From assembly GCA_027854065.1 (NCBI GenBank), contig JAQGEF010000009.1:1-64000 (forward strand): a stretch of 64,000 nucleotides of DNA, in the 5' to 3' direction. This DNA comes from Polluticaenibacter yanchengensis (GTDB lineage Bacteria; Bacteroidota; Bacteroidia; Chitinophagales; Chitinophagaceae). Below the pieces are notes generated by a model. It was not told the origin of the DNA. It saw nothing but the letters and a program-made list of their open reading frames with translations, and searched no databases. The number at the start of each line of letters is the position of its first letter. Position 1 is the stretch's first letter. Below, piece by piece: positions 7,176-14,363 of the stretch. A program made the position numbers and the translations under genes.

Positions 7176-7852
7176 CATACCGTTTAAGAAGTGTCCATCC
7201 AATACAGTTACAACCTTTAAAAACACCTGATGCAGTTGCACAACCGGCACAGCTAATCGTAGAGCAGCCAAAGCCTGCAGCAGAAGTATCCAATAAAGCA
7301 ATTCCGGCACCACCAAAGCAGGCGCCGGTAATGCCGCCACCGGTTACAAATACTACTTCCGGAGTTCCGGTATCCTCCTCTGCCATTCCTAAAAAAGGAA
7401 TGTCCCTGATGGATATGCTGAAACAGAAACAGAAAGAAGAAGCCGCAGAACTGGCCAAAAAAGTCACCCGTGAACCAAACCTGGAAGAAGTTATTGCGAT
7501 CTGGGGTACCTACACGGAAAAACTGAAGGTTGATTTAAAACACAGTGCCGTTACCAGTTTTAACCTTGCTAAATTAAGAGTAGAAGGATTAAGGGTAATA
7601 GCTACCAGTGTGACCTCCATTAACCAGAAATTCATAGATATAGAAGCCACTAACTTACTGGAGAACTTTAAAAACCATTTCTTCAATATGGACATTAAAT
7701 TTGAAATGGAAGTGGTGGAAGAGGTGAATGAAGCGCCTAAAGAAATCGCTCCTAAGTTTTTGAGCGGGCAGGACCGTTACAGGTTAATGGCAACAGAATA
7801 TCCTATGGTCAGGCTTTTAAGAGATAAATTACGTTTAGAAATTTCATACTAA
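7157..7852 (+). CDS. dnaX: dnaX tau-specific C-terminal extension (-1 frame)
   Basis: Continuous -1-frame reading from the A10 tract to the stop at 7850-7852. First comes a Pro/Ala/Gln-rich linker of about 70 residues (PLKTPDAVAQPAQ, AIPAPPKQAPVMPPP). Then comes a folded C-terminal domain (LEEVIAIWGTYTEKLK onward, ending in REKLRL-like RDKLRLEISY), as in DnaX tails of other Bacteroidota. Joined to the first frame it makes about 611 residues, a normal full-length DnaX. An internal ATG at 7331 exists but lacks a promoter and would start in the linker, so an independent protein is unlikely. In tau this region would contact the polymerase and helicase. Confidence 0.75.
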   Translation, partial: RVDGSVAYRLRSVHPIQLQPLKTPDAVAQPAQLIVEQPKPAAEVSNKAIPAPPKQAPVMPPPVTNTTSGVPVSSSAIPKKGMSLMDMLKQKQKEEAAELAKKVTREPNLEEVIAIWGTYTEKLKVDLKHSAVTSFNLAKLRVEGLRVIATSVTSINQKFIDIEATNLLENFKNHFFNMDIKFEMEVVEEVNEAPKEIAPKFLSGQDRYRLMATEYPMVRLLRDKLRLEISY

Positions 7853-7862
7853 AAAAACAAAA

Positions 7863-9173
7863 ATGGATTATCAACCATATATACGCAATCTCAATATAGA
7901 ATCGTTAAACGAAATGCAGCTGGCGGTTATTGACGCAGCAGAATCTAATAGCGATATTATTGTGATGAGCAATACCGGTAGCGGTAAAACACTGGCATTT
8001 TTATTGCCGTTGGTCGCTAAGCTGAACCCGGATGTAAAAGGCACACAGGCATTAATTATATCTCCTTCCCGCGAGCTGGCTTTACAGATTGAAGATGTAT
8101 TTAAACGCATGGGAACGGGTAATAAAATTACCTGCTGTTATGGTGGACACAAACGCGAGATAGAAGAAAATAACCTGATTGAAGCACCAACTGTTATTGT
8201 GGGTACGCCTGGCCGTTTAGGGGACCATCTGCGCCGTGGCAATATCAAAACCGGGAATATTCATTTCCTTGTTCTGGATGAATTTGATAAAACACTGGAA
8301 CTGGGTTTCCAGGAAGAAGTGGGCTATGTTGTGGGTGAAATTCCTAATATCAGCCAACGTATTTTAACGTCTGCCACACAAGGCGTATCAATTCCTGCCT
8401 TCCTTAATATGCAATCTACCCAATTGCTGGATTTTGTGAAGCCTGATGAAGATGAGAACAAAACGATATTTGAATACGTCAAAAGCGAAGACCCTGACAA
8501 GATTGAAACCCTGGTAAAATTGTTATCATATATAGGTAACCGCAGTACGATCATTTTCTGTAATCACCGCGATGCCGTAGAGCGCACCAGCGAGTTACTG
8601 AAAGAAAAAGGAATTATTACAGGGTTTTATCATGGTGCGATGGAACAGCGTGACAGGGAACAATCCATCAGCAAATTCCGCAATGGCACATACAATTTTT
8701 TAGTGACCACTGACCTGGCAGCCCGTGGCCTGGACATTCCGAACGTGCGCTACATTATCCATTATCACTTGCCGGATACAGAGCAAACTTACACGCACAG
8801 GAATGGCCGTACTGCGCGTATGGATAAAAGCGGGAATGTGACCATTGTTCTTGGCCCAAATGAAAAGTTACCAGGATTTATAGAACCGGACATCAAATTA
8901 CTGGAAATAAGCGGTAATTACCCGATTCCTGACAAACCAAAATGGGGCACTTTATTTATAGGCGCAGGAAAAAAGGATAAGGTAAACAAAATAGACATTG
9001 TAGGCTTTTTATCTAAGAAAGGCATGCTAAAACCGGAAGATATCGGTGTTATTGAAGTAAAAGATTTTTACGCTTTCGCAGCGGTCCGGAAGAACTTAAT
9101 TTCCGGTGTACTGGCTACCATCAAAGGTGAAAAGGTAAAAGGTAAAAAGGTCAATATAGAAATAGCAAGATAG
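7863..9173 (+). CDS. DEAD-box RNA helicase with DbpA-type RNA-binding tail (motif II is DEFD)
   Basis: ATP-dependent RNA helicase, probably acting on rRNA or ribosome assembly. Motif I SNTGSGKT is at 36-43, Ia PSRELALQ at about 68-75, GTPGR near 114-118, motif III SAT, motif V TTDLAARGLDIP, motif VI HRNGRTARM. Motif II reads LDEFDKTLELGF (139-142 DEFD) where DEAD is usual, and motif VI has Asn and Ala where Ile and Gly are common. The catalytic D-E pair and the last D are kept, so activity is plausible. The last 75 residues (DIVGFLSKKGMLKPEDIGVIEV) look like the DbpA RNA-binding domain that recognises 23S rRNA hairpin 92. It starts 10 bp after dnaX, so co-transcription is likely. Confidence 0.9.
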   Translation: MDYQPYIRNLNIESLNEMQLAVIDAAESNSDIIVMSNTGSGKTLAFLLPLVAKLNPDVKGTQALIISPSRELALQIEDVFKRMGTGNKITCCYGGHKREIEENNLIEAPTVIVGTPGRLGDHLRRGNIKTGNIHFLVLDEFDKTLELGFQEEVGYVVGEIPNISQRILTSATQGVSIPAFLNMQSTQLLDFVKPDEDENKTIFEYVKSEDPDKIETLVKLLSYIGNRSTIIFCNHRDAVERTSELLKEKGIITGFYHGAMEQRDREQSISKFRNGTYNFLVTTDLAARGLDIPNVRYIIHYHLPDTEQTYTHRNGRTARMDKSGNVTIVLGPNEKLPGFIEPDIKLLEISGNYPIPDKPKWGTLFIGAGKKDKVNKIDIVGFLSKKGMLKPEDIGVIEVKDFYAFAAVRKNLISGVLATIKGEKVKGKKVNIEIAR

Positions 9174-9177
9174 TGGT

Positions 9178-9204
9178 AAAATCTCCCGGAAGCCGGGGGA
9201 TTTT
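9178..9204 (+). terminator. Terminator after the helicase gene
   Basis: 12-bp stem AAAATCTCCCGG / CCGGGGGATTTT with a 3-nt loop, followed by CTTTTA. It begins 5 bp after the stop codon. Confidence 0.8.
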
Positions 9205-9275
9205 CTTTTAAGGGGATCATCAATAACCAAATTATAAACGATCTGCACAATTATAGAAATTGACTTAAATATTTT

Positions 9276-9319
9276 AATGCTAAAGCGAGATCTGCTATTG
9301 ATGCCTTTAGCATTTTTTT
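9276..9319 (+). terminator. Second terminator-like hairpin in the helicase-barrel spacer
   Basis: 10-bp perfect stem AATGCTAAAG (9276-9285) / CTTTAGCATT (9305-9314), ending in seven T residues. No ORF ends just before it, so it may back up the first terminator or end a short unannotated transcript from 9205-9275. Confidence 0.45.
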
Positions 9320-9389
9320 AAGAGTTCACCTGCATCCTTTATTAACTGTTGGATATCTAGTATGCGAGTAAACTTTTAAATGAGTATTT

Positions 9390-10013
9390 ATGAAGAAATT
9401 TTTTATGGCAGCAGCCATTATGGGAATTGTGACATCGGGAATGGCTCAAAAAGATTCCTGGTATATAGGTGGAAATGTAGGTTTCTCGTCTAAAAAAGAT
9501 AAAGTAGAAGCGGGCAGTACAACCGTTGACGGTACTAAAACAACATCGTGGACTTTTTCCCCGGAAATAGGTACTTTCTTAACGAATAACTGGCAGGTAG
9601 GTGTTGGCTTAAACATCGGAGGCGCTAAAACTGACCCGAACTCAACCGGCAGTACGGTTTCGACTACTACCCGTTATGGTGGTACTTTATATACCCGTTA
9701 CTTTTTCGGTACCGGCGCTTTTCGTCCGTTCTTAGGAGCGAACGCGACTGTTTTACCTGGTAAAATAAAAAATACAATAGGTAATACTTCTACAGAATTA
9801 CAATCTTTCAATTTTGGTATCAACGGTAATGCCGGTTTTGCTTACGCGCTTGCCAAACGTGTTACTGCTGTTGGATCTTTAGGTGTTTTAGGTTTTGAAC
9901 ACACTTCTAACAAAGCAAAAGGTTCTGATGTAAAAACTAAAACCAATTCTTTTGGTTTAGATGCGAACAGCCTTGGTAACAGGTTTACCATTGGTGTATA
10001 TTATACACTTTAA
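9390..10013 (+). CDS. Outer membrane beta-barrel protein
   Basis: A signal peptide of about 19 residues ends MAQ (MKKFFMAAAIMGIVTSGMA). The mature part is made of alternating amphipathic strands with Gly and aromatic residues (WYIGGNVGFSS, TNNWQVGVGLNIGG, RPFLGANATVL) and ends in a strand with terminal Leu (RFTIGVYYTL). At 207 residues it fits the small eight-strand OmpA/OmpX-like porin fold (outer membrane beta-barrel domain family). The function is unknown. It is monocistronic, with its own terminator. Confidence 0.85.
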   Translation: MKKFFMAAAIMGIVTSGMAQKDSWYIGGNVGFSSKKDKVEAGSTTVDGTKTTSWTFSPEIGTFLTNNWQVGVGLNIGGAKTDPNSTGSTVSTTTRYGGTLYTRYFFGTGAFRPFLGANATVLPGKIKNTIGNTSTELQSFNFGINGNAGFAYALAKRVTAVGSLGVLGFEHTSNKAKGSDVKTKTNSFGLDANSLGNRFTIGVYYTL

Positions 10014-10035
10014 TTTGTTTTTCCTTAATTCTAAT

Positions 10036-10068
10036 AGCGGAATGCACCTGTGGCATTTCGCTTTTTTT
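10036..10068 (+). terminator. Terminator after the beta-barrel gene
   Basis: Stem AGCGGAATGC / GCATTTCGCT (one G-T pair), 7-nt loop, then seven T residues. Confidence 0.75.
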
Positions 10069-10109
10069 GTTTCAGGACTAAATGATTATTTTTATTTCCA
10101 ATTGAAAAT

Positions 10110-10685
10110 ATGTCATTAATATTCAAGCAGCACCTGCAAAAGTTTATTGCTATTTCTGACCCGGAGTTCCTGTCTGTTCTATCTTTCTTTGAGATGATAC
10201 CAGTGAAGAAGAAACAGATCCTGATGCGTGAAGGAGAGGTTTGTGACAAACATTTTTTTGTACTGAAAGGTTGCTTAAGAAAATACTTCGTTAATGAAAA
10301 AGGCGTGGAGCAAACCACTGAATTCGCTATTGAAAACTGGTGGATCACAGATAATATGTCGTATGAACATGGCCTTAAAACCGAATTTTATTTTCAGGCG
10401 GTGGAACATTCGGAAGTACTGGTGATCTCTAAAAAATCTCAGGATGCGTTATTGAATGCGTTTCCTGTTATGGAACGCTATTTCAGGTTTGTGTACCAGC
10501 GCGCTTATGCTGCTTACCAGATGCGTATAAAATTCCTTTATACTTTTTCCAAAGAAGATTATTATTTTCATTTTGCTGAAAGATACCCGGCATTCGTGCA
10601 GCGTATTCCCCAGTATTTACTGGCTTCTTTTTTAGGTTTTTCCCCGGAATATTTAAGCGAAATAAGGGCAAAAAGGATTTCTTAA
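10110..10685 (+). CDS. Crp/Fnr-family transcriptional regulator
   Basis: 191 residues. The N-terminal cyclic-nucleotide-binding fold includes VKKKQILMREGEVCDKHFFVLKGCLRKYF. A long dimer helix follows, and the C-terminal helix-turn-helix region is RIPQYLLASFLGFSPEYLSEIRAKR. No cluster of Cys residues for an Fe-S cluster is seen, so it is not a true FNR. This type is common in Bacteroidota next to a small redox enzyme, and here an AhpD-like gene starts 60 bp downstream. Auto- or co-regulation of that gene is a reasonable inference. The ligand is unknown. Confidence 0.85.
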   Translation: MSLIFKQHLQKFIAISDPEFLSVLSFFEMIPVKKKQILMREGEVCDKHFFVLKGCLRKYFVNEKGVEQTTEFAIENWWITDNMSYEHGLKTEFYFQAVEHSEVLVISKKSQDALLNAFPVMERYFRFVYQRAYAAYQMRIKFLYTFSKEDYYFHFAERYPAFVQRIPQYLLASFLGFSPEYLSEIRAKRIS

Positions 10686-10697
10686 ACGGGTTTAAGA

Positions 10698-10754
10698 TTT
10701 TTCCATTGTAAATGATACAGCTTTGCATGACAAATAAAATATACAATGGAAAAA
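10698..10754 (+). promoter_or_regulatory. 13-bp perfect inverted repeat whose right arm covers the AhpD-like start codon
   Basis: Left arm 10698-10710 (TTTTTCCATTGTA) and right arm 10742-10754 (TACAATGGAAAAA), with a 31-nt loop. The ATG at 10746 lies inside the right arm. In mRNA the arms would pair and hide the start codon. In DNA they could be two half-sites for the neighbouring Crp/Fnr regulator. Confidence 0.5.
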
Positions 10755-11186
10755 AGAATTAATATCCAGTTAGCAGAGCCTGCCGCTTACAAAGCAATGT
10801 TTGCTTTAGAAGGTTATTTAGCATCCGTATCAATCTCAAAAACTTTAAAAGAATTAATTAAAGTAAGGGCTTCTTACATTAACGATTGCGCATTTTGTAT
10901 AAATATGCATACGAAAGATGCGTTAAAATACGGCGAGACGACTCAGCGCCTGTTTTTATTAAATGCCTGGCGGGAAACGAGTTTGTTCACCGACGAAGAA
11001 AAAACGGTTTTAGCCATGACCGAAGAAATTACTTTGATCAGCCAGAAAGGTTTAACTGATGAGACTTACAGCAATGCTAAAAAATACTTTAACGAACAGG
11101 AAATTGCCCAGATCATCATGGCGATTGTTACCATTAACGCATGGAACAGGATTGCGGTAAGCACCAATAAGGAAATTGAAGATTAG
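10746..11186 (+). CDS. AhpD-like carboxymuconolactone decarboxylase-family protein
   Basis: 146 residues with the redox motif DCAFCINMHTKDAL (Cys48, Cys51, His55), as in AhpD and the CMD family, where the CxxC and His act in peroxide reduction or thiol relay. The motif favours alkylhydroperoxidase activity over lactone decarboxylation. The upstream regulator and a start-codon hairpin suggest controlled expression. The substrate is unknown. A strong terminator follows. Confidence 0.88.
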   Translation: MEKRINIQLAEPAAYKAMFALEGYLASVSISKTLKELIKVRASYINDCAFCINMHTKDALKYGETTQRLFLLNAWRETSLFTDEEKTVLAMTEEITLISQKGLTDETYSNAKKYFNEQEIAQIIMAIVTINAWNRIAVSTNKEIED

Positions 11187-11221
11187 TTTCCCCGAATATT
11201 TTAAGCCATAAAAAACTTCCG

Positions 11222-11264
11222 GGCTTTACAGGTATTTACCGAAGCGGTAACTGTAAAGCCTTTT
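11222..11264 (+). terminator. Terminator after the AhpD-like gene
   Basis: 10-bp perfect stem GGCTTTACAG (11222-11231) / CTGTAAAGCC (11251-11260), with extra pairing in the loop (TTACC/CGGTAA), then TTTT. Confidence 0.8.
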
Positions 11265-11328
11265 CATTTTCCGGACCTTGGCTTAAACGGGTAATGACCG
11301 GGGCTTTCAGATATTTAATAAATTTACT

Positions 11329-11892
11329 TTAAAGAATATCTTCATCTGCATGGTCTGTAAAATGCCTGTTAGTTTTCTCCCTGGAAAACTTTAATGTATT
11401 ATAATCCTGGGATTTATTTTTGGGAATACTTAAACTCTTCCACTCTTCGTTTACTAATAGCTTACCTATAAAAACAATTTGTCCCACATGGTAAGCATAG
11501 TGGCAAAGCTGGCGGTTGATGGCTTCATAAACTGAGTGTCCTTCATTACGGATATATACGGTCCGCTCAAGGTCATCCACCGTCAGGCTTTTGAGTGTAG
11601 CAAGTAATAAATCCCACCCTTCATTCCAAAGGCCCAGGTAATTACTATCATTGTCAAATACTTCAAATTCATCGTCCCTGTTCCGCCACGGTTTTTCACC
11701 ATCCGATGTCAGGAAATCCTGGAACCTGGACAGCATATTACCGTTCAGATGTTTGATGATGATGTAAATACTATTGCTTTCTTCAGATGGTTTTACATGA
11801 ATCTGCCCGTCTTTTAACTGGGCAAATGTTTTCTCTCCTAAACGCCTGTAGTACTCAAATTGTTTAATAGCACTTTCCAAAAAAGTATTCAT
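11329..11892 (-). CDS. DinB-like protein, DUF1572 family
   Basis: 187 residues. It looks like a four-helix DinB/YfiT-type metal-binding fold: IIIKHLNGNMLSRFQDF provides one His, and NRQLCHYAYHVGQIVFIGK provides the C-terminal pair of His residues typical of this superfamily. DUF1572 members are often called damage-inducible or thiol-transferase-like, but no activity is established. The gene is convergent with the AhpD-like gene and monocistronic. Confidence 0.75.
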   Translation of the reverse strand: MNTFLESAIKQFEYYRRLGEKTFAQLKDGQIHVKPSEESNSIYIIIKHLNGNMLSRFQDFLTSDGEKPWRNRDDEFEVFDNDSNYLGLWNEGWDLLLATLKSLTVDDLERTVYIRNEGHSVYEAINRQLCHYAYHVGQIVFIGKLLVNEEWKSLSIPKNKSQDYNTLKFSREKTNRHFTDHADEDIL

Positions 11893-12164
11893 ACATTGAA
11901 AGTTTTACTGCTTTTACCTGTAGCTGTTATTGGTTTATTGTTTATCCGGGCATTGTTTCTTGCTACTGCACTTTCTGTAACACCAACTTCGCGCAAGAAT
12001 GAGCAAGGTACCGGAATGGCATCATTTTCATTTAGCGCAAATACCAATCCGTATATAAAGATAACGCTTCTTTAAATTTCAGACTTATATTATGCTTTAA
12101 GCTATAGTATCTATTAATAAGGATGCTTACTTACTGATAAACTACGGTTGCAGTAAATGATGCG

Positions 12165-12202
12165 GTACAAGGGAGTGACACAACGCTGCTTAATAGTAGT
12201 AC
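12165..12202 (-). repeat. 38-bp dispersed repeat, copy 1
   Basis: Bounded by GTAC at both ends. The reverse complement matches 56102-56139 at 37 of 38 positions. Similarity continues weakly past one end (GCA-N-CAT). The first 16 bases of the minus-strand reading are nearly the same as sequence following the GC-rich element copies at 44074-44240 and 62590-62740. Confidence 0.7.
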
Positions 12203-12311
12203 TCAAGATGGTTTCATAAAAGAAAAAAAACGGTGTAAGAATCTGCCTGCAACATTTGTACCTATAAGCTTAATGTTATTTTTTTATCATTTTATATATT
12301 CATTCCTCAAT

Positions 12312-12319
12312 TACCTTTG
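12312..12319 (+). promoter_or_regulatory. -7 box of the LtaS-type gene
   Basis: TACCTTTG matches TAnnTTTG, 26 bp before the ATG at 12346. Confidence 0.5.
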
Positions 12320-12345
12320 CATACTTAAATTTCCCGGTTTATAAT

Positions 12346-14292
12346 ATGTCAAAGATTTCTGCATTCAAAAAACAATTTGGCACGACTGCCATTGGTGCGC
12401 TTTTTTATGGCCTTTTTGTAATGCTGGCTTTGTACATGATCAGCCGTTTGATATTTTTTAATATTAACAGCTCGTATTTTCCCGGCTTAGACGGAAAGAA
12501 GTGGGCGACTATTTTAAAAGGCGGGCTGGTGTTTGATCTGTCTGCCAACCTTTATATTAATGCGCTGTTCGTTGTGATGTTGCTGCTGCCTTTCCCATTC
12601 CGTTACAGGTCCGGCTACTGGAAAACCGCAAAATGGCTATTCATCATTACTAACAGCATCGCGCTTTTAGTAAACAGTATTGATTTTATATATTACCGCT
12701 TTACCCTACGCCGTACGACCGTTGATGTGGTGAAGGAATTTGCCCACGAGGAAACAAAGACGACCATGGCTGTCAATTTTCTAAAAGATTACTGGTACGT
12801 ATATCTTATTTACGCGGCCCTGATATTTGTAATGGTGTGGAGCATTAACAGGGTTAAACTTGTTAAGCCTAAAATTGCAACAAAAAAATGGCAATACTAT
12901 GTGGTAGCTGTATTTACTACCGGCATCCTGGGCTATTTAGCCTGGGGCGGTATGCGTGGCGGTTTCGCACATAGTGTGCGCCCTATAAATATGAGCAATG
13001 CGGGTGCTTATGTTTCACAGAATGGTGAAATTCCATTGGTATTGAACACGCCGTTTTGTGTGATAAGAACTTTAGGGAAGAAAGATGTGAGCCTGGAAAC
13101 TTATTATACTGATGTGGAGGCTGAAAACATCCTGTCACCCGTACATCATTATGAAGCATCCGCGCCTTTTAAGAATAAAAATATTGTGATTATCCTGCTG
13201 GAGAGTTTTGGCAGGGAGAATGTCGGCTTTTATAACAAGGAGATTTTTGGTAATGACTATAGCGGTTATACGCCTTTCCTGGATTCTTTATTGGGGCATA
13301 GCTATGTGGCATGGAACGGTTTTGCCAACGGCAGAAAATCTATCGATGCCTTACCTTCTATATTAGCTGGTATTCCTTCCGGGGAGTCGCCTTTCATCTC
13401 CACGCCTTTTATCTTTAATAAGATGAAGGGAATGCCTGCAATACTGAAGGAAAAGGGCTACCATACCTCGTTTTTTCACGGGGCGCCGAATGGCTCTATG
13501 GGCTTTGACGCGATTGTGAAGCTATTAGGGGTGGACCATTATTACGGCAAAAACGAGTATAATAATAATGCGGACTATGACGGTATGTGGGGTATTTGGG
13601 ATGAACCTTTTTTACAATTCTTTGCAAAGAACCTGGATACGATTCCTCAACCGTTCATTTCCACTTTTTTCTCGGTATCATCCCATCATCCGTTTAAAGT
13701 ACCGCCACAATATGAAGGCAGGTTTAAAGAAGGGCCGCTGCCTGTTCAGAAGTGTTTTGGCTATACGGATAATGCGCTGAGGTTATTTTTTGAAAAAGTA
13801 TCTACAACCGATTGGTATAAGAATACCTTTTTCGTTATTTCTGCTGACCATGCGACTGTTACATTCAGTAAGGAATATGCTACCGCATGGGGGAATTATG
13901 CGATTCCGATTTTCTTTTTCAGCCCTGGCGATACCGGTTTTGCTAAGGTGAATAAAACACAGGTGATCCAACAGACGGACATTATGCCGTCTCTCTTGTC
14001 ATATTTAAACTACAGCGGTTCTTTTGTGGCTTATGGTAAAAATGTATTTGACAGTACGGCACCGAATTATGCGGTGGCTTATAACAACGGCTGGCAATGG
14101 ATTAATAATAACTGGTTGCTACAATTAGAGAACAATCATGCTTTAGGGTTGTACAATTACCAGGCTGACAAACAGATGCAAAAAAATGAGTTACCGGTTC
14201 AAAAAGCACTGGCAGATAGCCTGACACACCAGTTAAAAGCGTTTATACAACAATATCATAATCGCTTAATTAAAGATGAATTATTACCCTAG
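12346..14292 (+). CDS. LTA synthase-family membrane sulfatase (phosphoglycerol transferase-like)
   Basis: 648 residues. About five membrane segments in the first 210 residues are followed by a periplasmic alkaline-phosphatase-fold domain. Sulfatase-type metal and active-site blocks are visible: VIILLESFGREN (first metal Glu), FANGRKSIDALPSILAGIPSG (nucleophile region), SFFHGAPNGSMGFD and FVISADHATVTF (Asp-His pair). In Gram-positives LtaS builds lipoteichoic acid. In Gram-negatives relatives such as MdoB/OpgB or EptA-like enzymes decorate glycans or lipids. The substrate here is unknown, and transfer of a phospho-group onto an envelope glycan is inference. Confidence 0.85.
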   Translation: MSKISAFKKQFGTTAIGALFYGLFVMLALYMISRLIFFNINSSYFPGLDGKKWATILKGGLVFDLSANLYINALFVVMLLLPFPFRYRSGYWKTAKWLFIITNSIALLVNSIDFIYYRFTLRRTTVDVVKEFAHEETKTTMAVNFLKDYWYVYLIYAALIFVMVWSINRVKLVKPKIATKKWQYYVVAVFTTGILGYLAWGGMRGGFAHSVRPINMSNAGAYVSQNGEIPLVLNTPFCVIRTLGKKDVSLETYYTDVEAENILSPVHHYEASAPFKNKNIVIILLESFGRENVGFYNKEIFGNDYSGYTPFLDSLLGHSYVAWNGFANGRKSIDALPSILAGIPSGESPFISTPFIFNKMKGMPAILKEKGYHTSFFHGAPNGSMGFDAIVKLLGVDHYYGKNEYNNNADYDGMWGIWDEPFLQFFAKNLDTIPQPFISTFFSVSSHHPFKVPPQYEGRFKEGPLPVQKCFGYTDNALRLFFEKVSTTDWYKNTFFVISADHATVTFSKEYATAWGNYAIPIFFFSPGDTGFAKVNKTQVIQQTDIMPSLLSYLNYSGSFVAYGKNVFDSTAPNYAVAYNNGWQWINNNWLLQLENNHALGLYNYQADKQMQKNELPVQKALADSLTHQLKAFIQQYHNRLIKDELLP

Positions 14293-14345
14293 ATTCTTAT
14301 CCGGCTTTTTCGTGTAAAAAGTACACATTATTATGATTTATCGCT

Positions 14346-14353
14346 TACATTTG
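14346..14353 (+). promoter_or_regulatory. -7 box of malQ
   Basis: TACATTTG ends 10 bp before the first ATG (14364) and 19 bp before the second in-frame ATG (14373). The short leader makes 14373 a plausible alternative start. Confidence 0.5.
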
Positions 14354-14363
14354 TAACAATAAA

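Larger units (their letters stand above)
11893..12345. other. 453-bp spacer upstream of the LtaS-type gene
   Basis: The first 180 bp can be read on the plus strand as a membrane-anchor-like peptide (LKVLLLLPVAVIGLLFIRALF, split by a poor TTG start) that stops at 12075. It has no good start and no conserved continuation, so it may be the remnant of an exported protein gene. A dispersed 38-bp repeat occupies 12165-12202. The last 40 bp hold the promoter of the next gene. Confidence 0.4.

Noticed and set aside
7042..7467. Minus-strand 141-residue frame opposite the dnaX tail
   Set aside because: Gly/Cys-rich translation with no family pattern, antisense to the linker of dnaX. Shadow frame.
7331..7852. 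Independent 173-residue protein starting at ATG 7331
   Set aside because: The same frame is open back to the A10 tract and encodes a typical DnaX linker. It lacks a promoter box. Best read as the tau tail.
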